DNA from: Paenibacillus oceani
GTDB lineage: Bacteria; Bacillota; Bacilli; Paenibacillales; NBRC-103111
Assembly: GCF_014705615.1 (NCBI RefSeq)
Contig: NZ_JACXJA010000012.1
Location: 1 to 45,774 of the forward strand
DNA length: 45,774 nucleotides
Direction: 5' to 3'
Shown: piece after piece, positions 7,838-15,202 of the stretch
Layout: each line of letters opens with the position of its first letter
How positions within the stretch are numbered: the stretch's first letter is position 1
Made by a program: the position numbers and the translations under genes
The notes under the pieces: generated by a model
What the model saw: only the letters and a program-made list of their open reading frames with translations
The model's database searches: none
What the model was told of the DNA's origin: nothing

Positions 7838-8566
7838 ATGAATCCAAAAAAGTTGTTGTCGCTATCTTTTTTAGTGTGTTTGATGGTATTTTTGTCAACA
7901 TCGGTGTATGCCCAACAAGTTGATGTTCCCAAGGCTCTCGAGCAATCGGAAAGATCAAAAGCCTTTGCTTACCTCAATAGTGAAATAAACAAAGAAAATG
8001 AAAAAAGAGCAGGGAAAATTGTTCTAAATCAAGCGAAAACCGAAACGTATTCCTATACACATGAGGATGGAAGTGTAACGTCGGTTAACCTGAACTCAAT
8101 TACGGTAAGAAAACAAGATGAAGATAAAGTGAGAGTCAATTCAGACGGCACATATAGTCTTTTAGCTCCGTTGACAGAGAATACCACGGATGCTTCGTTG
8201 CTCGCTATTGAAGATGTGATAACTTATCAGAATGGTTCAACATCCGGAAATAGATCAAATTTAATATACTATGCTCAAACCGTTTATGGGAAATGGGAGT
8301 ACCAACGCAATACAACTACTGGCTTCGGAGTCACGGGTAGTATGAAAACTCCAAGTCATACAGCTCCAGTTTCAGTAAGTTGTGCCCCGTCCTGCACCGC
8401 AGGAACTCCTGCTCCTTTTACACTTTTGGTTGAACCATCGAAAAGTGCAGGACATGTTGGTGGTAATACACAGCTTACGTTTCTAGCCGGCGGTGGTGGA
8501 ACACTATCTTTTATAACTAGAATCATCATGGATGTGAATGGAAATTATAATATCCTTAGTTCATAA
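7838..8566 (+). CDS. Secreted hypothetical protein with signal peptide, 242 aa
   Basis: I choose the ATG at 7838 because an ideal AAAGGAGG lies 9-10 bases upstream; the GTG-type start at 7808 lacks one. The product begins with a clear Sec signal peptide (MNPKKLLSLSFLVCLMVFLS) that would be cut after SVYA. The mature part is Ser/Thr/Asn-rich, has a pair of Cys residues (VSCAPSCTAG) that could form a disulfide, and ends with a Gly-rich strand region (LAGGGGTLSF). No catalytic motif or known domain is seen. Lysine and glutamate enrichment after the signal could be a propeptide. A terminator follows directly, so it is probably monocistronic. Confidence 0.8.
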   Translation: MNPKKLLSLSFLVCLMVFLSTSVYAQQVDVPKALEQSERSKAFAYLNSEINKENEKRAGKIVLNQAKTETYSYTHEDGSVTSVNLNSITVRKQDEDKVRVNSDGTYSLLAPLTENTTDASLLAIEDVITYQNGSTSGNRSNLIYYAQTVYGKWEYQRNTTTGFGVTGSMKTPSHTAPVSVSCAPSCTAGTPAPFTLLVEPSKSAGHVGGNTQLTFLAGGGGTLSFITRIIMDVNGNYNILSS

Positions 8567-8579
8567 GATATAAAAGTCG

Positions 8580-8603
8580 AAGGCGTCCAGTGGGCGCCTT
8601 TTC
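8580..8603 (+). terminator. Rho-independent terminator of the secreted-protein gene
   Basis: A 9-bp stem AAGGCGTCC / GGGCGCCTT (one G-U pair) with a 3-base loop, followed by TTTTCC, 13 bases after the stop of the gene at 7838-8566. Confidence 0.8.
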
Positions 8604-8604
8604 C

Positions 8605-8748
8605 TTATGCAGAAGTATTTTGCAGAGCCAGTATTTCAGTTGACAAAGGTTGTCTATTTTCGGCACACCATGCCTTCATCGTCATGCCACTCTCTTTATA
8701 TACGAACTTACGATTCCTGTCTGCGCTGCGACTTTCAGTGTAGGATCT
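8605..8748 (-). pseudogene. Possible IS66-type accessory ORF remnant
   Basis: On the minus strand this stretch reads YKESGMTMKAWCAENRQPLS, which resembles the short helix-turn-helix accessory proteins of IS66 elements (SG-x-x-x-x-x-WC-x-EN pattern). It is fused in frame to the 3' end of the solute-binding-protein remnant. It has no start and no other IS parts, so it is a fragment at a rearrangement point. Confidence 0.4.
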
Positions 8749-9302
8749 TCGCAGCACCTGAAGCGCTTCTTGACAACAGCATTGTCCCTCCATCACTTCG
8801 GCACCCGCCTCGTCCATCCAAGAGCCAACGTCAGCGCGTTTTATACACCCAAACCGGGAATTCCGGTCGCTGATCCGATCGATTGAGGCAAAAGCCGCAA
8901 ATCAGTCGTCCATTCTTGCTTTTACAGCATGGATTTGCTGTTTATCATTTCCAGAAACTCCCACGCTTCGCGGATGGCGACGATCCTGGGTATATTGAAT
9001 GTGGAAGAACTATCAGGGAACTCCAGATGAACAGGCTCTGTGACAACGTCCCACGCCAGATTAGTACCGGGCTGGAGCAAGCGATTCAAGAAACTAGAGG
9101 ACTGGAGCGTCATTGCCACTTGCTTTTGCAAAAACAAATCTTTACGTCTCGGTTGGTCTTCCCACAAAACCGTTCTGCGTTTGAAACGATCCAAAACCAT
9201 CCCATACATGCCGCCAACTTGCCGATTCCAGCGTAAACGTCTTGGAAACCGGGTCAAGCATCTGCAATTGGTTGGTACGCCCCATCAAATCGATCAAGGT
9301 TC
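8749..9302 (-). pseudogene. Decayed copy of the membrane-anchored solute-binding protein
   Basis: This matches the C-terminal 60 percent of the intact gene at 11209-12570 (for example DRFKRRTVLWEDQPRRKDLF and QKQVAMTLQSS). It carries an internal deletion of about 22 bases near 8972, a terminal truncation near 9302 where unrelated sequence takes over, and a short inverted segment at 8821-8883. It cannot make a full product. With the remnant at 5110-5406 it preserves the order of the intact binding-protein pair. Confidence 0.88.
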
Positions 9303-9520
9303 GATCCGTCAGAAACGGGAATACGTTTTAAGGCTCCCTTGTCATACCCAATTGAAGTTTAAACGAAGATAGAATTATGGTTCCAATTTGCAAGCCTTCT
9401 ACCATTTGTTCATAACATAACTCACTTGCACCACCGACACCATACATTCTTTTGGCAGTCCCATTTATCATATCGAGGTATAACCCAATGTCGGCCACTA
9501 AATCCGAATCTCAAGTCTAA
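9303..9520 (-). pseudogene. Unidentified small coding remnant
   Basis: A minus-strand frame at 9328-9498 reads naturally (DIGLYLDMINGTAKRMYGVG, then ELCYEQMVEGLQIGTIILSS) but has only a GTG start without a ribosome binding site and abuts the rearranged binding-protein copy. Probably a slice of a former gene; family unknown. Confidence 0.3.
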
Positions 9521-9523
9521 GTT

Positions 9524-9778
9524 TCATTTTCGAATTCCTGTAAAATATTCCTCAATAACTTCAATTTCTCGTTTACTGGTATGAAAAACGTAAAATTCAC
9601 GCTCAGGGTTTTCCTTATGGTGGAGCTTATAACCTACCCAAGCATTCATCGGGTTATCATATTCTTCTACAACTGTCATTTCTTCAATCGTACGCAAGCG
9701 ATTCTTGGATACCGCTTTAATTGCTTCTACTAAAACAAATCGACTGGGGGAATGGCTACAAATTTCAGACCATTTCAT
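9524..9778 (-). CDS. Small conserved hypothetical protein, 84 aa
   Basis: A start at ATG (MKWSEICSHSPSRFVLVEAI) follows an AAGGGG ribosome binding site at about eight bases. The layout is W-x-x-IC near the N-terminus, a central EEMTVVEEYDNP block and the C-terminal PEREFYVFHTSKREIEVIE. This matches a short soluble protein I have seen in many Bacillales, usually annotated as hypothetical; the recollection is from general knowledge and was not checked. It has no signal peptide or membrane segment. It is transcribed toward the scarred area and away from the binding-protein operon. Function unknown. Confidence 0.7.
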   Translation of the reverse strand: MKWSEICSHSPSRFVLVEAIKAVSKNRLRTIEEMTVVEEYDNPMNAWVGYKLHHKENPEREFYVFHTSKREIEVIEEYFTGIRK

Positions 9779-9839
9779 AGTACATATCCCCTTCCAACAA
9801 TAGTTTTATTTTGTATAACATACATTTATCTGAATAGCC

Positions 9840-11174
9840 CTATCTTTTGCTTTCTTCCACCACAGCTTCATCAAGCGCCGCCTGCTCCCGCAGCTGCATG
9901 CGCTCGAGTGCCTCCTCCACCGTGCTCTTCCCATCCAGCACACTGTCGAATTCCTCCAGTATGATGGAGGCCATTACTTTGGTAAACGCCTCTGGCAAAG
10001 CCAAATAATCAAATAGCGGGTCTCTCTTTACACTCGGCCCAGGACTCGCAATTCGGTAAAACAGACCGACATCGTGTCCGGCGATTTCCGGAGCATAATC
10101 CTGCCGTGCGGGAAGCATTCCGTTCCGCATACCCGACTCGGCACGTGCAAGTTCATCGCTGTTCAAGTATTGGATCACACGCCATGCGTTTTCCTTATGG
10201 TCGGCTTTCGCGGAAATGGCAAAGATCTCATCGGAACTAAACAGGCTCGCCGTGGCTTCTTCGGATGGGTTATACGCAACCGCTCCCGTTATCCCCCAAC
10301 GAAATGGAGGCGGATTGTTGATCCATTCGCTAACCGTCTGAAAGTTGCCGTCTTTTAACGCAGCCTTCCCTCTCGCAAACAGGTTCGCTTCCGTCATATA
10401 GTTTCTAGCGCCTTCTTGTGCCCGCTTTCCACCTAGGGCCCCGCTGGATATAGCGTCCGTTACCAGTTGAATGGCATTTCTCCAGCCCGTTGTATTCAAT
10501 GTCACTTGCCGCGTCTCCACATGAACAAAGCTGAGTCCGCCACTGGACGCGATCGTTTGAACGAAATGAAAAGGATGCATGTTATTCAGAGCCTCATAAC
10601 CATAGATCCGTTCACCAGCGAGGGCGGTTCGGTTAAAATGGTCCATCAGCTTGTACAACTGCTCCCAACTCATCGAACCTGTCGGTTCCGCTAAGCCATA
10701 ACGCTCAAACAACTCTTTATTGTATACCAGCACATTGCTCGTAAAACTGCGAGTCAACCCATACAGCCCCACGTCGTTTGTCGCCGACTTCAAATAGGTC
10801 ACGACCACCGGAGAGATCGAGTCCAGATCAAATCCGCTTCGCTTGATGTGTGTTGACAGATCTAGCAGGAGCTTATTAGAAGCCAAGAAATCATAATCAC
10901 TCGGATTTAGAATAAGTAAATCAGGTCGCTCCGTTTCCACAAACCGCGAGTAATCCTTGACATTCGCCCACGCGCTTGACTCCGGCACTACAATCTCAAC
11001 ATCCAGATTCGGAAATTTGGCTGCGAAGGTATCGCCGTATAAACGATAAAAGCTTTGTTCCGAACCAAACATAACTTTCAGAGTAGGATCTTCGTTTTCT
11101 TTCGCATCTTGAAAGCATCCTGTCGCTAACAGACTTACACCAAGGGTACACAAGGCCATCCCTATTTTCTTCAT
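9840..11174 (-). CDS. ABC-type extracellular solute-binding lipoprotein (family 1)
   Basis: A 444-residue exported lipoprotein. The signal peptide ends in a classic lipobox (SLLATGC), so Cys20 would be lipidated and the protein held on the outer face of the membrane. The body has the family-1 (maltose-binding-like) texture: LKVMFGSEQSFYRLYGDTFA, then LLILNPSDYDFL, LVYNKELFERYG and MTEANLFARGKAAL. Such proteins deliver sugars or oligosaccharides to ABC permeases; no permease or ATPase gene is in the window, so a sensory role beside the histidine kinase is equally possible. It lies 34 bases downstream of the second binding-protein gene on the same strand, forming a two-gene operon. It is the intact parent of the remnant at 5110-5406. 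Confidence 0.92.
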   Translation of the reverse strand: MKKIGMALCTLGVSLLATGCFQDAKENEDPTLKVMFGSEQSFYRLYGDTFAAKFPNLDVEIVVPESSAWANVKDYSRFVETERPDLLILNPSDYDFLASNKLLLDLSTHIKRSGFDLDSISPVVVTYLKSATNDVGLYGLTRSFTSNVLVYNKELFERYGLAEPTGSMSWEQLYKLMDHFNRTALAGERIYGYEALNNMHPFHFVQTIASSGGLSFVHVETRQVTLNTTGWRNAIQLVTDAISSGALGGKRAQEGARNYMTEANLFARGKAALKDGNFQTVSEWINNPPPFRWGITGAVAYNPSEEATASLFSSDEIFAISAKADHKENAWRVIQYLNSDELARAESGMRNGMLPARQDYAPEIAGHDVGLFYRIASPGPSVKRDPLFDYLALPEAFTKVMASIILEEFDSVLDGKSTVEEALERMQLREQAALDEAVVEESKR

Positions 11175-11208
11175 GGGTTAGACTCCTATTCACTCTTGCA
11201 TTCCTTTG

Positions 11209-12570
11209 TTATCGCTGTTTACGCGCATACTCCTCATTTACCTTGCGCTGCAGCACCTGAAGCGCTTCTTGCAACGGCATGGTCCCCTCCATCACTTCGG
11301 CAGCCGCCTCGTCCATCAGTTGAATAACCATTCGTTTGAGCTCACCGGATACCGTATCAAGCGGATCAACGACCGGAGTTCCCGGTTTGAGTGTATAGAA
11401 CACGCCGACGTTGGCCTGGGTACCCGAAGCTTTTACCCGGTTCAACAAAAGTTCCTTCTGAGGCAAAAGCCGCAAATCAGTCGTCCATACTTGCTTCTGC
11501 AGCATGGCTTTGCTGTACAGCATTTTCAGAAACTCCCACGCTTCTCGCTGGTTAGGTGATTGTGCGCGGATGGCGACGATCCTGGGTATATCGAAAGTTG
11601 AGGAAATATCAGGGAACTCCGGATGAACAGGCTCTGTAACCACATCCCATGCCAGATTAGTGCCGGGCTGGAGCAAGCGATTCAGGAAACCGGAGGATTG
11701 GAGCGTCATGGCCACTTGCTTTTGCAAAAACAAATCTTTACGGCCCGGTTGGTCTTCCCATAAAACCGTCCTGCGTTTGAAGCGATCCAAAACCAATTCC
11801 CATACATGCTGCCAACTTGCCGATTCCAGCGTAAACGCCTTGCGAACCGGGTCTAGCATCTGCAATTGGTTGGTACGCCCCATCAAGTCGATTAAAGTTC
11901 CCGGTGAAGAAGGATAGGACACGCTCAGTCCATACAATGGCCGGCCCTCCCCATCCGTCGCCGGGAAACGAGCAGCTAACTGAAGGATATCTTCCCAGCT
12001 CATCCGATCCGTCGGGAACGGGATTCCATACGCTTCGAACAGCTCCGTATTGTAGTACAAGGCCATCCGGTCCACTTCCAGAGGAAGACCATACAGATGC
12101 CCCCCGCTTCGTTGACGCAAATCGGTAAGGATGGCGGAATCGATTCCCTCCAGATCCAAGCGATCTTGAGCCATCCAGCCATCCAACATAGCGAGACGCC
12201 CGTCCAGCGAAGCCTGCTCATACGATTTCGCGTTCATCCATAGAAGATCCACCTGCTCCTCTTCAAGCATGCGGGCGGCACCTTCCGGCTCCAAGATCGA
12301 CAGCAGATTCTCCCCCGGGGCCGCAGTAACCACCTCGAAAGAGATGTTCGGATAGCGCAGCGAGAAGGCCTTCCCATAATTGCTCATAAACCCATCCGCA
12401 TGTTCATAAGCGACCTTTAGCCGAACAGAGCGGTTCTCATCGATCCCCTCATCAACCTTCTGCTTCGGACTGCCCATCATGTAGTAGATAAACAAGACAA
12501 TGGCTATCGACAAAATGGTGAACACGGTTCCACCAACGAGCCTATTTTTCTTTAACTTTTGATTTGGCAT
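11209..12570 (-). CDS. Extracellular solute-binding protein with N-terminal membrane anchor
   Basis: A 453-residue protein starting after AGGAGAAT. A basic N-terminus is followed by one membrane helix (VFTILSIAIVLFIYYMM) with no lipobox Cys, so it is probably tethered by an uncleaved anchor. The extracellular part is family-1-like: AYEHADGFMSNYGKAFSLRY, LLWMNAKSYEQASL, ALYYNTELFEAYGIPFP and FLQKQVAMTLQSSGFLNRLL. It ends with a charged helix. It is first in an operon with the lipoprotein at 9840-11174. Two dissimilar binding proteins in tandem without transporter genes, in a module duplicated together with a histidine kinase, suggests that they present ligand to the sensor. That is inference. 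Confidence 0.9.
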   Translation of the reverse strand: MPNQKLKKNRLVGGTVFTILSIAIVLFIYYMMGSPKQKVDEGIDENRSVRLKVAYEHADGFMSNYGKAFSLRYPNISFEVVTAAPGENLLSILEPEGAARMLEEEQVDLLWMNAKSYEQASLDGRLAMLDGWMAQDRLDLEGIDSAILTDLRQRSGGHLYGLPLEVDRMALYYNTELFEAYGIPFPTDRMSWEDILQLAARFPATDGEGRPLYGLSVSYPSSPGTLIDLMGRTNQLQMLDPVRKAFTLESASWQHVWELVLDRFKRRTVLWEDQPGRKDLFLQKQVAMTLQSSGFLNRLLQPGTNLAWDVVTEPVHPEFPDISSTFDIPRIVAIRAQSPNQREAWEFLKMLYSKAMLQKQVWTTDLRLLPQKELLLNRVKASGTQANVGVFYTLKPGTPVVDPLDTVSGELKRMVIQLMDEAAAEVMEGTMPLQEALQVLQRKVNEEYARKQR

Positions 12571-12836
12571 TGTATTCTCCTAGATAAGGTACGTTTTCAC
12601 TTAACTTGTTTTATTCGACAATTGTAATAAATTACCTTTGAATTGAAAGAGAAATGCAAAGGCAGCTAACAACACGAAAAAGCCCACCAGAAGCATTTCC
12701 CTCTAGCAGGCTTGGAGAGTTATAGGTTAGCAAGCTGATTTTGTGGTTATTCATGGAGGCTGTTTCAATTCGATGTCTTCCGACCGACAGTTAGCCCCAG
12801 TTTCGCTCCGCGCGAGTTAAGTTACTCCATCTCAAT
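12571..12836. other. Intergenic region, no gene seen
   Basis: AT-rich promoter side of the binding-protein operon followed by a weak imperfect inverted repeat near 12680-12715 (AAGCCCACCAG / CTAGCAGGCTT). I see no gene here. Confidence 0.4.
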
Positions 12837-13043
12837 CTAATTCACGTTGTCCTTGGTCTTCTTCTCCATGCGCTCACGGATCCGCTTAATCTCCGCTCGC
12901 CGCTCCGGTGAGAACTTACTTTCATCCACAAGCCCCAGCCGGATCTTCTTCCGGAAACGGACCTCCAGGACCGTGCACAGAACGAACAGCAAGACAAACG
13001 ATCCAATAAACCAACCAATCGACGCTTCTGTAGGGATGACCAT
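12837..13043 (-). CDS. Small membrane protein, 68 aa
   Basis: I prefer the ATG at 13041-13043, eight bases after AAAGGAG, over the GTG two codons upstream, which is too close. The product has one membrane helix (WFIGSFVLLFVLCTVLEV) followed by a strongly basic, helical cytoplasmic tail (RFRKKIRLG, then RAEIKRIRERMEKKTK). No enzyme motif. Immediately upstream on the same strand is another small frame (13101-13307), so the two may be cotranscribed. Function unknown. Confidence 0.65.
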   Translation of the reverse strand: MVIPTEASIGWFIGSFVLLFVLCTVLEVRFRKKIRLGLVDESKFSPERRAEIKRIRERMEKKTKDNVN

Positions 13044-13100
13044 GCTCACGGCTCCTTTACTCGTAGTTGTTTATCAGCCAAGAAAAGGCTAACTTAGCTT

Positions 13101-13307
13101 TTAGTGGCCTTCGGCCATCCGATGAACCAAAGAAACCGCTACATAAATATGATCGTCCTGCACGACCAACTGCTTTTGCACCGTCTGATAGGAGACACCT
13201 TGTATAGACACGGCATCGACCACTTCCAGGGCGAAGAGCAGTTGATTGATACTGGGGACGTTGGTTTCCCAAGTCGAATTGTCGGGGAGTTGCCATTGTA
13301 TGTTCAT
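13101..13307 (-). CDS. Small hypothetical protein, 68 aa
   Basis: Reads MNIQWQLPDNSTWETNVPSI and then LLFALEVVDAVSIQGVSYQT, a natural-looking mixed alpha/beta soluble protein ending RMAEGH. The start is the ATG at 13305-13307, with AAAGGA about 12 bases upstream, which is a rather long spacing. Upstream, in another frame (13293-13428), lies a peptide with a good membrane helix (LLLSSILILIPIFSLFILV) that opens only with a TTG. This arrangement could be a one-base frameshift that split a single membrane-anchored protein, or two overlapping genes. Family unknown. Confidence 0.5.
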   Translation of the reverse strand: MNIQWQLPDNSTWETNVPSINQLLFALEVVDAVSIQGVSYQTVQKQLVVQDDHIYVAVSLVHRMAEGH

Positions 13308-13498
13308 GGGGTTGATAGTTCCTTTCAAAATTAGTAACTGCATTATTCATTATCATATGCTTAACCAGTATAAATAAAGAAAATATTGGAATTAATATTA
13401 ATATACTACTTAAAAGAAGCTTTTTCAATGATTTTTAATTACTATATAACCCTAATATTTACTGACAAACTTCCCTAATCTTTAATAGAGGTGGTAAC

Positions 13499-13843
13499 AT
13501 GTCAGACTTACGCAAATTAGTCGGGGAACGAATCAGAGCCATTAGAAAAGCCAGAGGTCTTACGCAGCAGCAACTTGCAGAACGTTCTAACTTAGACGAT
13601 GCCTATATTGGGTCAATGGAGCGAGGAGAACGTAACTTTTCTGTAGATACATTAGAGAAGGTTATTAGTGCCCTTGAAATTCAGCCAATGGAATTATTTT
13701 ATTTCGAGGGTAGCTTGAACGAGACAGCTGCGGCACAACGAAAAGCCATTGATGAACTAACTGCTGTCATCAATAGCTTATCTGTCGATCAAATCGAATC
13801 TTTTATGAGGGTTAACAAAGAGCTAGCGAGAGTATTTTTATAG
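13499..13843 (+). CDS. XRE-family transcriptional regulator
   Basis: A 114-residue DNA-binding protein. Residues 7-62 form a Cro/C1-type helix-turn-helix: IRAIRKARGLTQQQLAERSN, then DDAYIGSMERGERNFSVDTL. The rest is a short helical dimerisation tail. The start ATG follows AGAGGTGG. It lies at the left edge of the AT-rich defence island and is probably a regulator of mobile or defence genes there. A second, broken XRE gene follows it. It is transcribed in the same direction as the kinase cassette, 0.9 kb away, and could act on the inverted repeat at that cassette's promoter; this is speculation. Confidence 0.9.
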   Translation: MSDLRKLVGERIRAIRKARGLTQQQLAERSNLDDAYIGSMERGERNFSVDTLEKVISALEIQPMELFYFEGSLNETAAAQRKAIDELTAVINSLSVDQIESFMRVNKELARVFL

Positions 13844-13917
13844 GATAATTCTACAAATAATGAGATAAGGCACACTGTGCAAGCATTGAAAAGCTATTTT
13901 TTTGTATGCTCACTCAA

Positions 13918-14120
13918 ATGGAGTTACATAGAAATCAGCTGGCCGATAAACTCAAATTTCACATGGATAGATCGTAAGCAATGAGCGAGGTACAATAGAA
14001 CCCGACTTTGCTACGTTGATTAAAATAGCGGACTTTTTCCAGATTTCAACGGATCATTTACTGGGTAGGAGTTCGGAGAGGGTTATTAATAGAGAAGATG
14101 CTAAAGAAACTCAGCAATAA
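13918..14120 (+). pseudogene. Decayed XRE/ImmR-type repressor
   Basis: The remains of a second Cro/C1-type repressor in two frames. MELHRNQLADKL is followed after a frameshift near 13970 by ERGTIEPDFATLIKIADFFQ and then ISTDHLLGRSSE, the usual end of an ImmR-like helix-turn-helix (TI-x-PD-x-x-TL-x-KIA-x-FF-x-x-STD-x-LLG). The first helix is missing its normal start context. Non-functional. Confidence 0.8.
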
Positions 14121-14387
14121 TGTGGCATGCTTTGGTTCAAAAAAGAAATATTGAGTGATAACGAGGCAGTGTACCTTTTCGGCAGTACTTTGAAGGTTTA
14201 TTTCTATCCAAATAAGAATTATTCACTTCGCCATACATTAACATCTCAAACTCTGTATAGTTACAGATTAAGAAGGGCGCAGGATTATTCCTGTTCCCTT
14301 CCTTTTATGCTGCTAGACTATATTTACCGTATGCGGGAATATGGGTATTGTTTATGTAGTTCAGTAAAATTAGCTCTTCCTTTGTAA

Positions 14388-14653
14388 AATAAGTAGTTTT
14401 AAAATCGTATATTGTTCAATTTTGCTCAATATGGGGACATGAACAGAGTTTTTGTCCCCTCGTCGTCCCCATGCAGTAGCTCATGAGATGTTGTCACTAG
14501 CGAAGAAAGCAGGCGTGGAATGGGTTCTTCTGCCTTAATCAGCGCAAATAAAAAATGAGTGGTCCTTTTTTTGGCCCTCTGGCATCAAATATGTCCTATA
14601 GAAGTCGAGGATAGTCTTCTTTATAAAATAAATTTAGTAATTAGGAAAGAGTA
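14388..14653 (+). other. Scar region with a short coding relic and palindrome
   Basis: No intact gene. At 14467-14539 a plus-strand reading ends HEMLSLAKKAGVEWVLLP and a stop, which looks like the C-terminus of a lost gene. It is entered directly from the GTCCCCAT arm of the palindrome at 14431-14472. Confidence 0.35.
14431..14472. repeat. ATGGGGAC/GTCCCCAT inverted repeat
   Basis: Perfect 8-base arms at 14431-14438 and 14465-14472, with a second GTCCCC at 14454-14459. It belongs with the other GGGGAC palindromes in the window and marks the edge of a coding relic. Confidence 0.5.
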
Positions 14654-14680
14654 TTCCTTCTCAAAAATAATCGATATAAT
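14643..14680 (+). promoter_or_regulatory. Putative promoter and operator of the kinase cassette
   Basis: A perfect -10 hexamer TATAAT at 14675-14680 lies 39 bases upstream of the first cassette gene. The -35 is weak (around 14653-14658). The inverted repeat AGGAA-agagta-TTCCT (14643-14658) covers the -35 position and could be an operator. Confidence 0.45.
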
Positions 14681-14719
14681 GGAAAAGTATTTCAAAAATA
14701 TAAAATGAGGGGAAAATTC

Positions 14720-15190
14720 ATGTCAGTTGCAATAGGGATACGGGTAGCACCAAAAGTTATTTATTACACAATTATAGAAGGTTTACCTGATGATAATTTC
14801 GAAGTAAAAGCTATTGATAAAATAAAGATTCCAGAAGCTTTGGATGATCCACGAAAACTATCCTATCTAAGAACTACTTTATTATCCATAATCATGGAAT
14901 TCGATATAACTATAGCCGGAGTTAGAATTGCCGAAGGAACAGCTCAATCTGTAAGTAACTTTAGGATTTATTTAGAGGGAGTAATTCAGGAACTCTTTGC
15001 TAACAGTTCCGTCGAGAAATATTTTCTTGCCACAAAAACGAAATTGGCGAGATGTTTAGGCCAATCAACACAAATCATTACTGGCTATATAGATGGACAA
15101 AACGATTTTGTCGGCATCCCTGATATTGCTAGATCTCACTCCGAAAAACGGGAAAGCATCTTAACAGCCCTAGCATCGTTAGAACAATAG
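14720..15190 (+). CDS. RNase H/RuvC-fold-like protein, first gene of kinase cassette
   Basis: I use the ATG at 14720 because GAGGGG lies 7 bases upstream; the ATG at 14705 has none. The 156-residue product has the strand-helix order of small RuvC/YqgF-like proteins. A first hairpin (SVAIGIRVAPKVIYYTIIEG) is followed by a long helix (LRTTLLSIIMEFD), a strand ending in Glu (ITIAGVRIAEG), a helix (SVSNFRIYLEGVIQELFA) and a further strand/helix (KYFLATKTKLARCLG). The first-strand Asp normally seen in GID-x-G is Arg here, so a nuclease site is at best incomplete; a nucleic-acid-binding or sensor role is more likely. It lies 12 bases upstream of the kinase gene in an AT-rich operon. The fold call is from pattern only. 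Confidence 0.6.
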   Translation: MSVAIGIRVAPKVIYYTIIEGLPDDNFEVKAIDKIKIPEALDDPRKLSYLRTTLLSIIMEFDITIAGVRIAEGTAQSVSNFRIYLEGVIQELFANSSVEKYFLATKTKLARCLGQSTQIITGYIDGQNDFVGIPDIARSHSEKRESILTALASLEQ

Positions 15191-15202
15191 GAGGAGAAAC
15201 TA

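Noticed and set aside
14127-14387. 86-codon plus-strand frame between the XRE relic and the kinase cassette
   Set aside because: No ribosome binding site, unnatural composition (Tyr/Arg/Ser/Leu-rich) and no recognisable pattern; it looks like a chance frame in AT-rich sequence.
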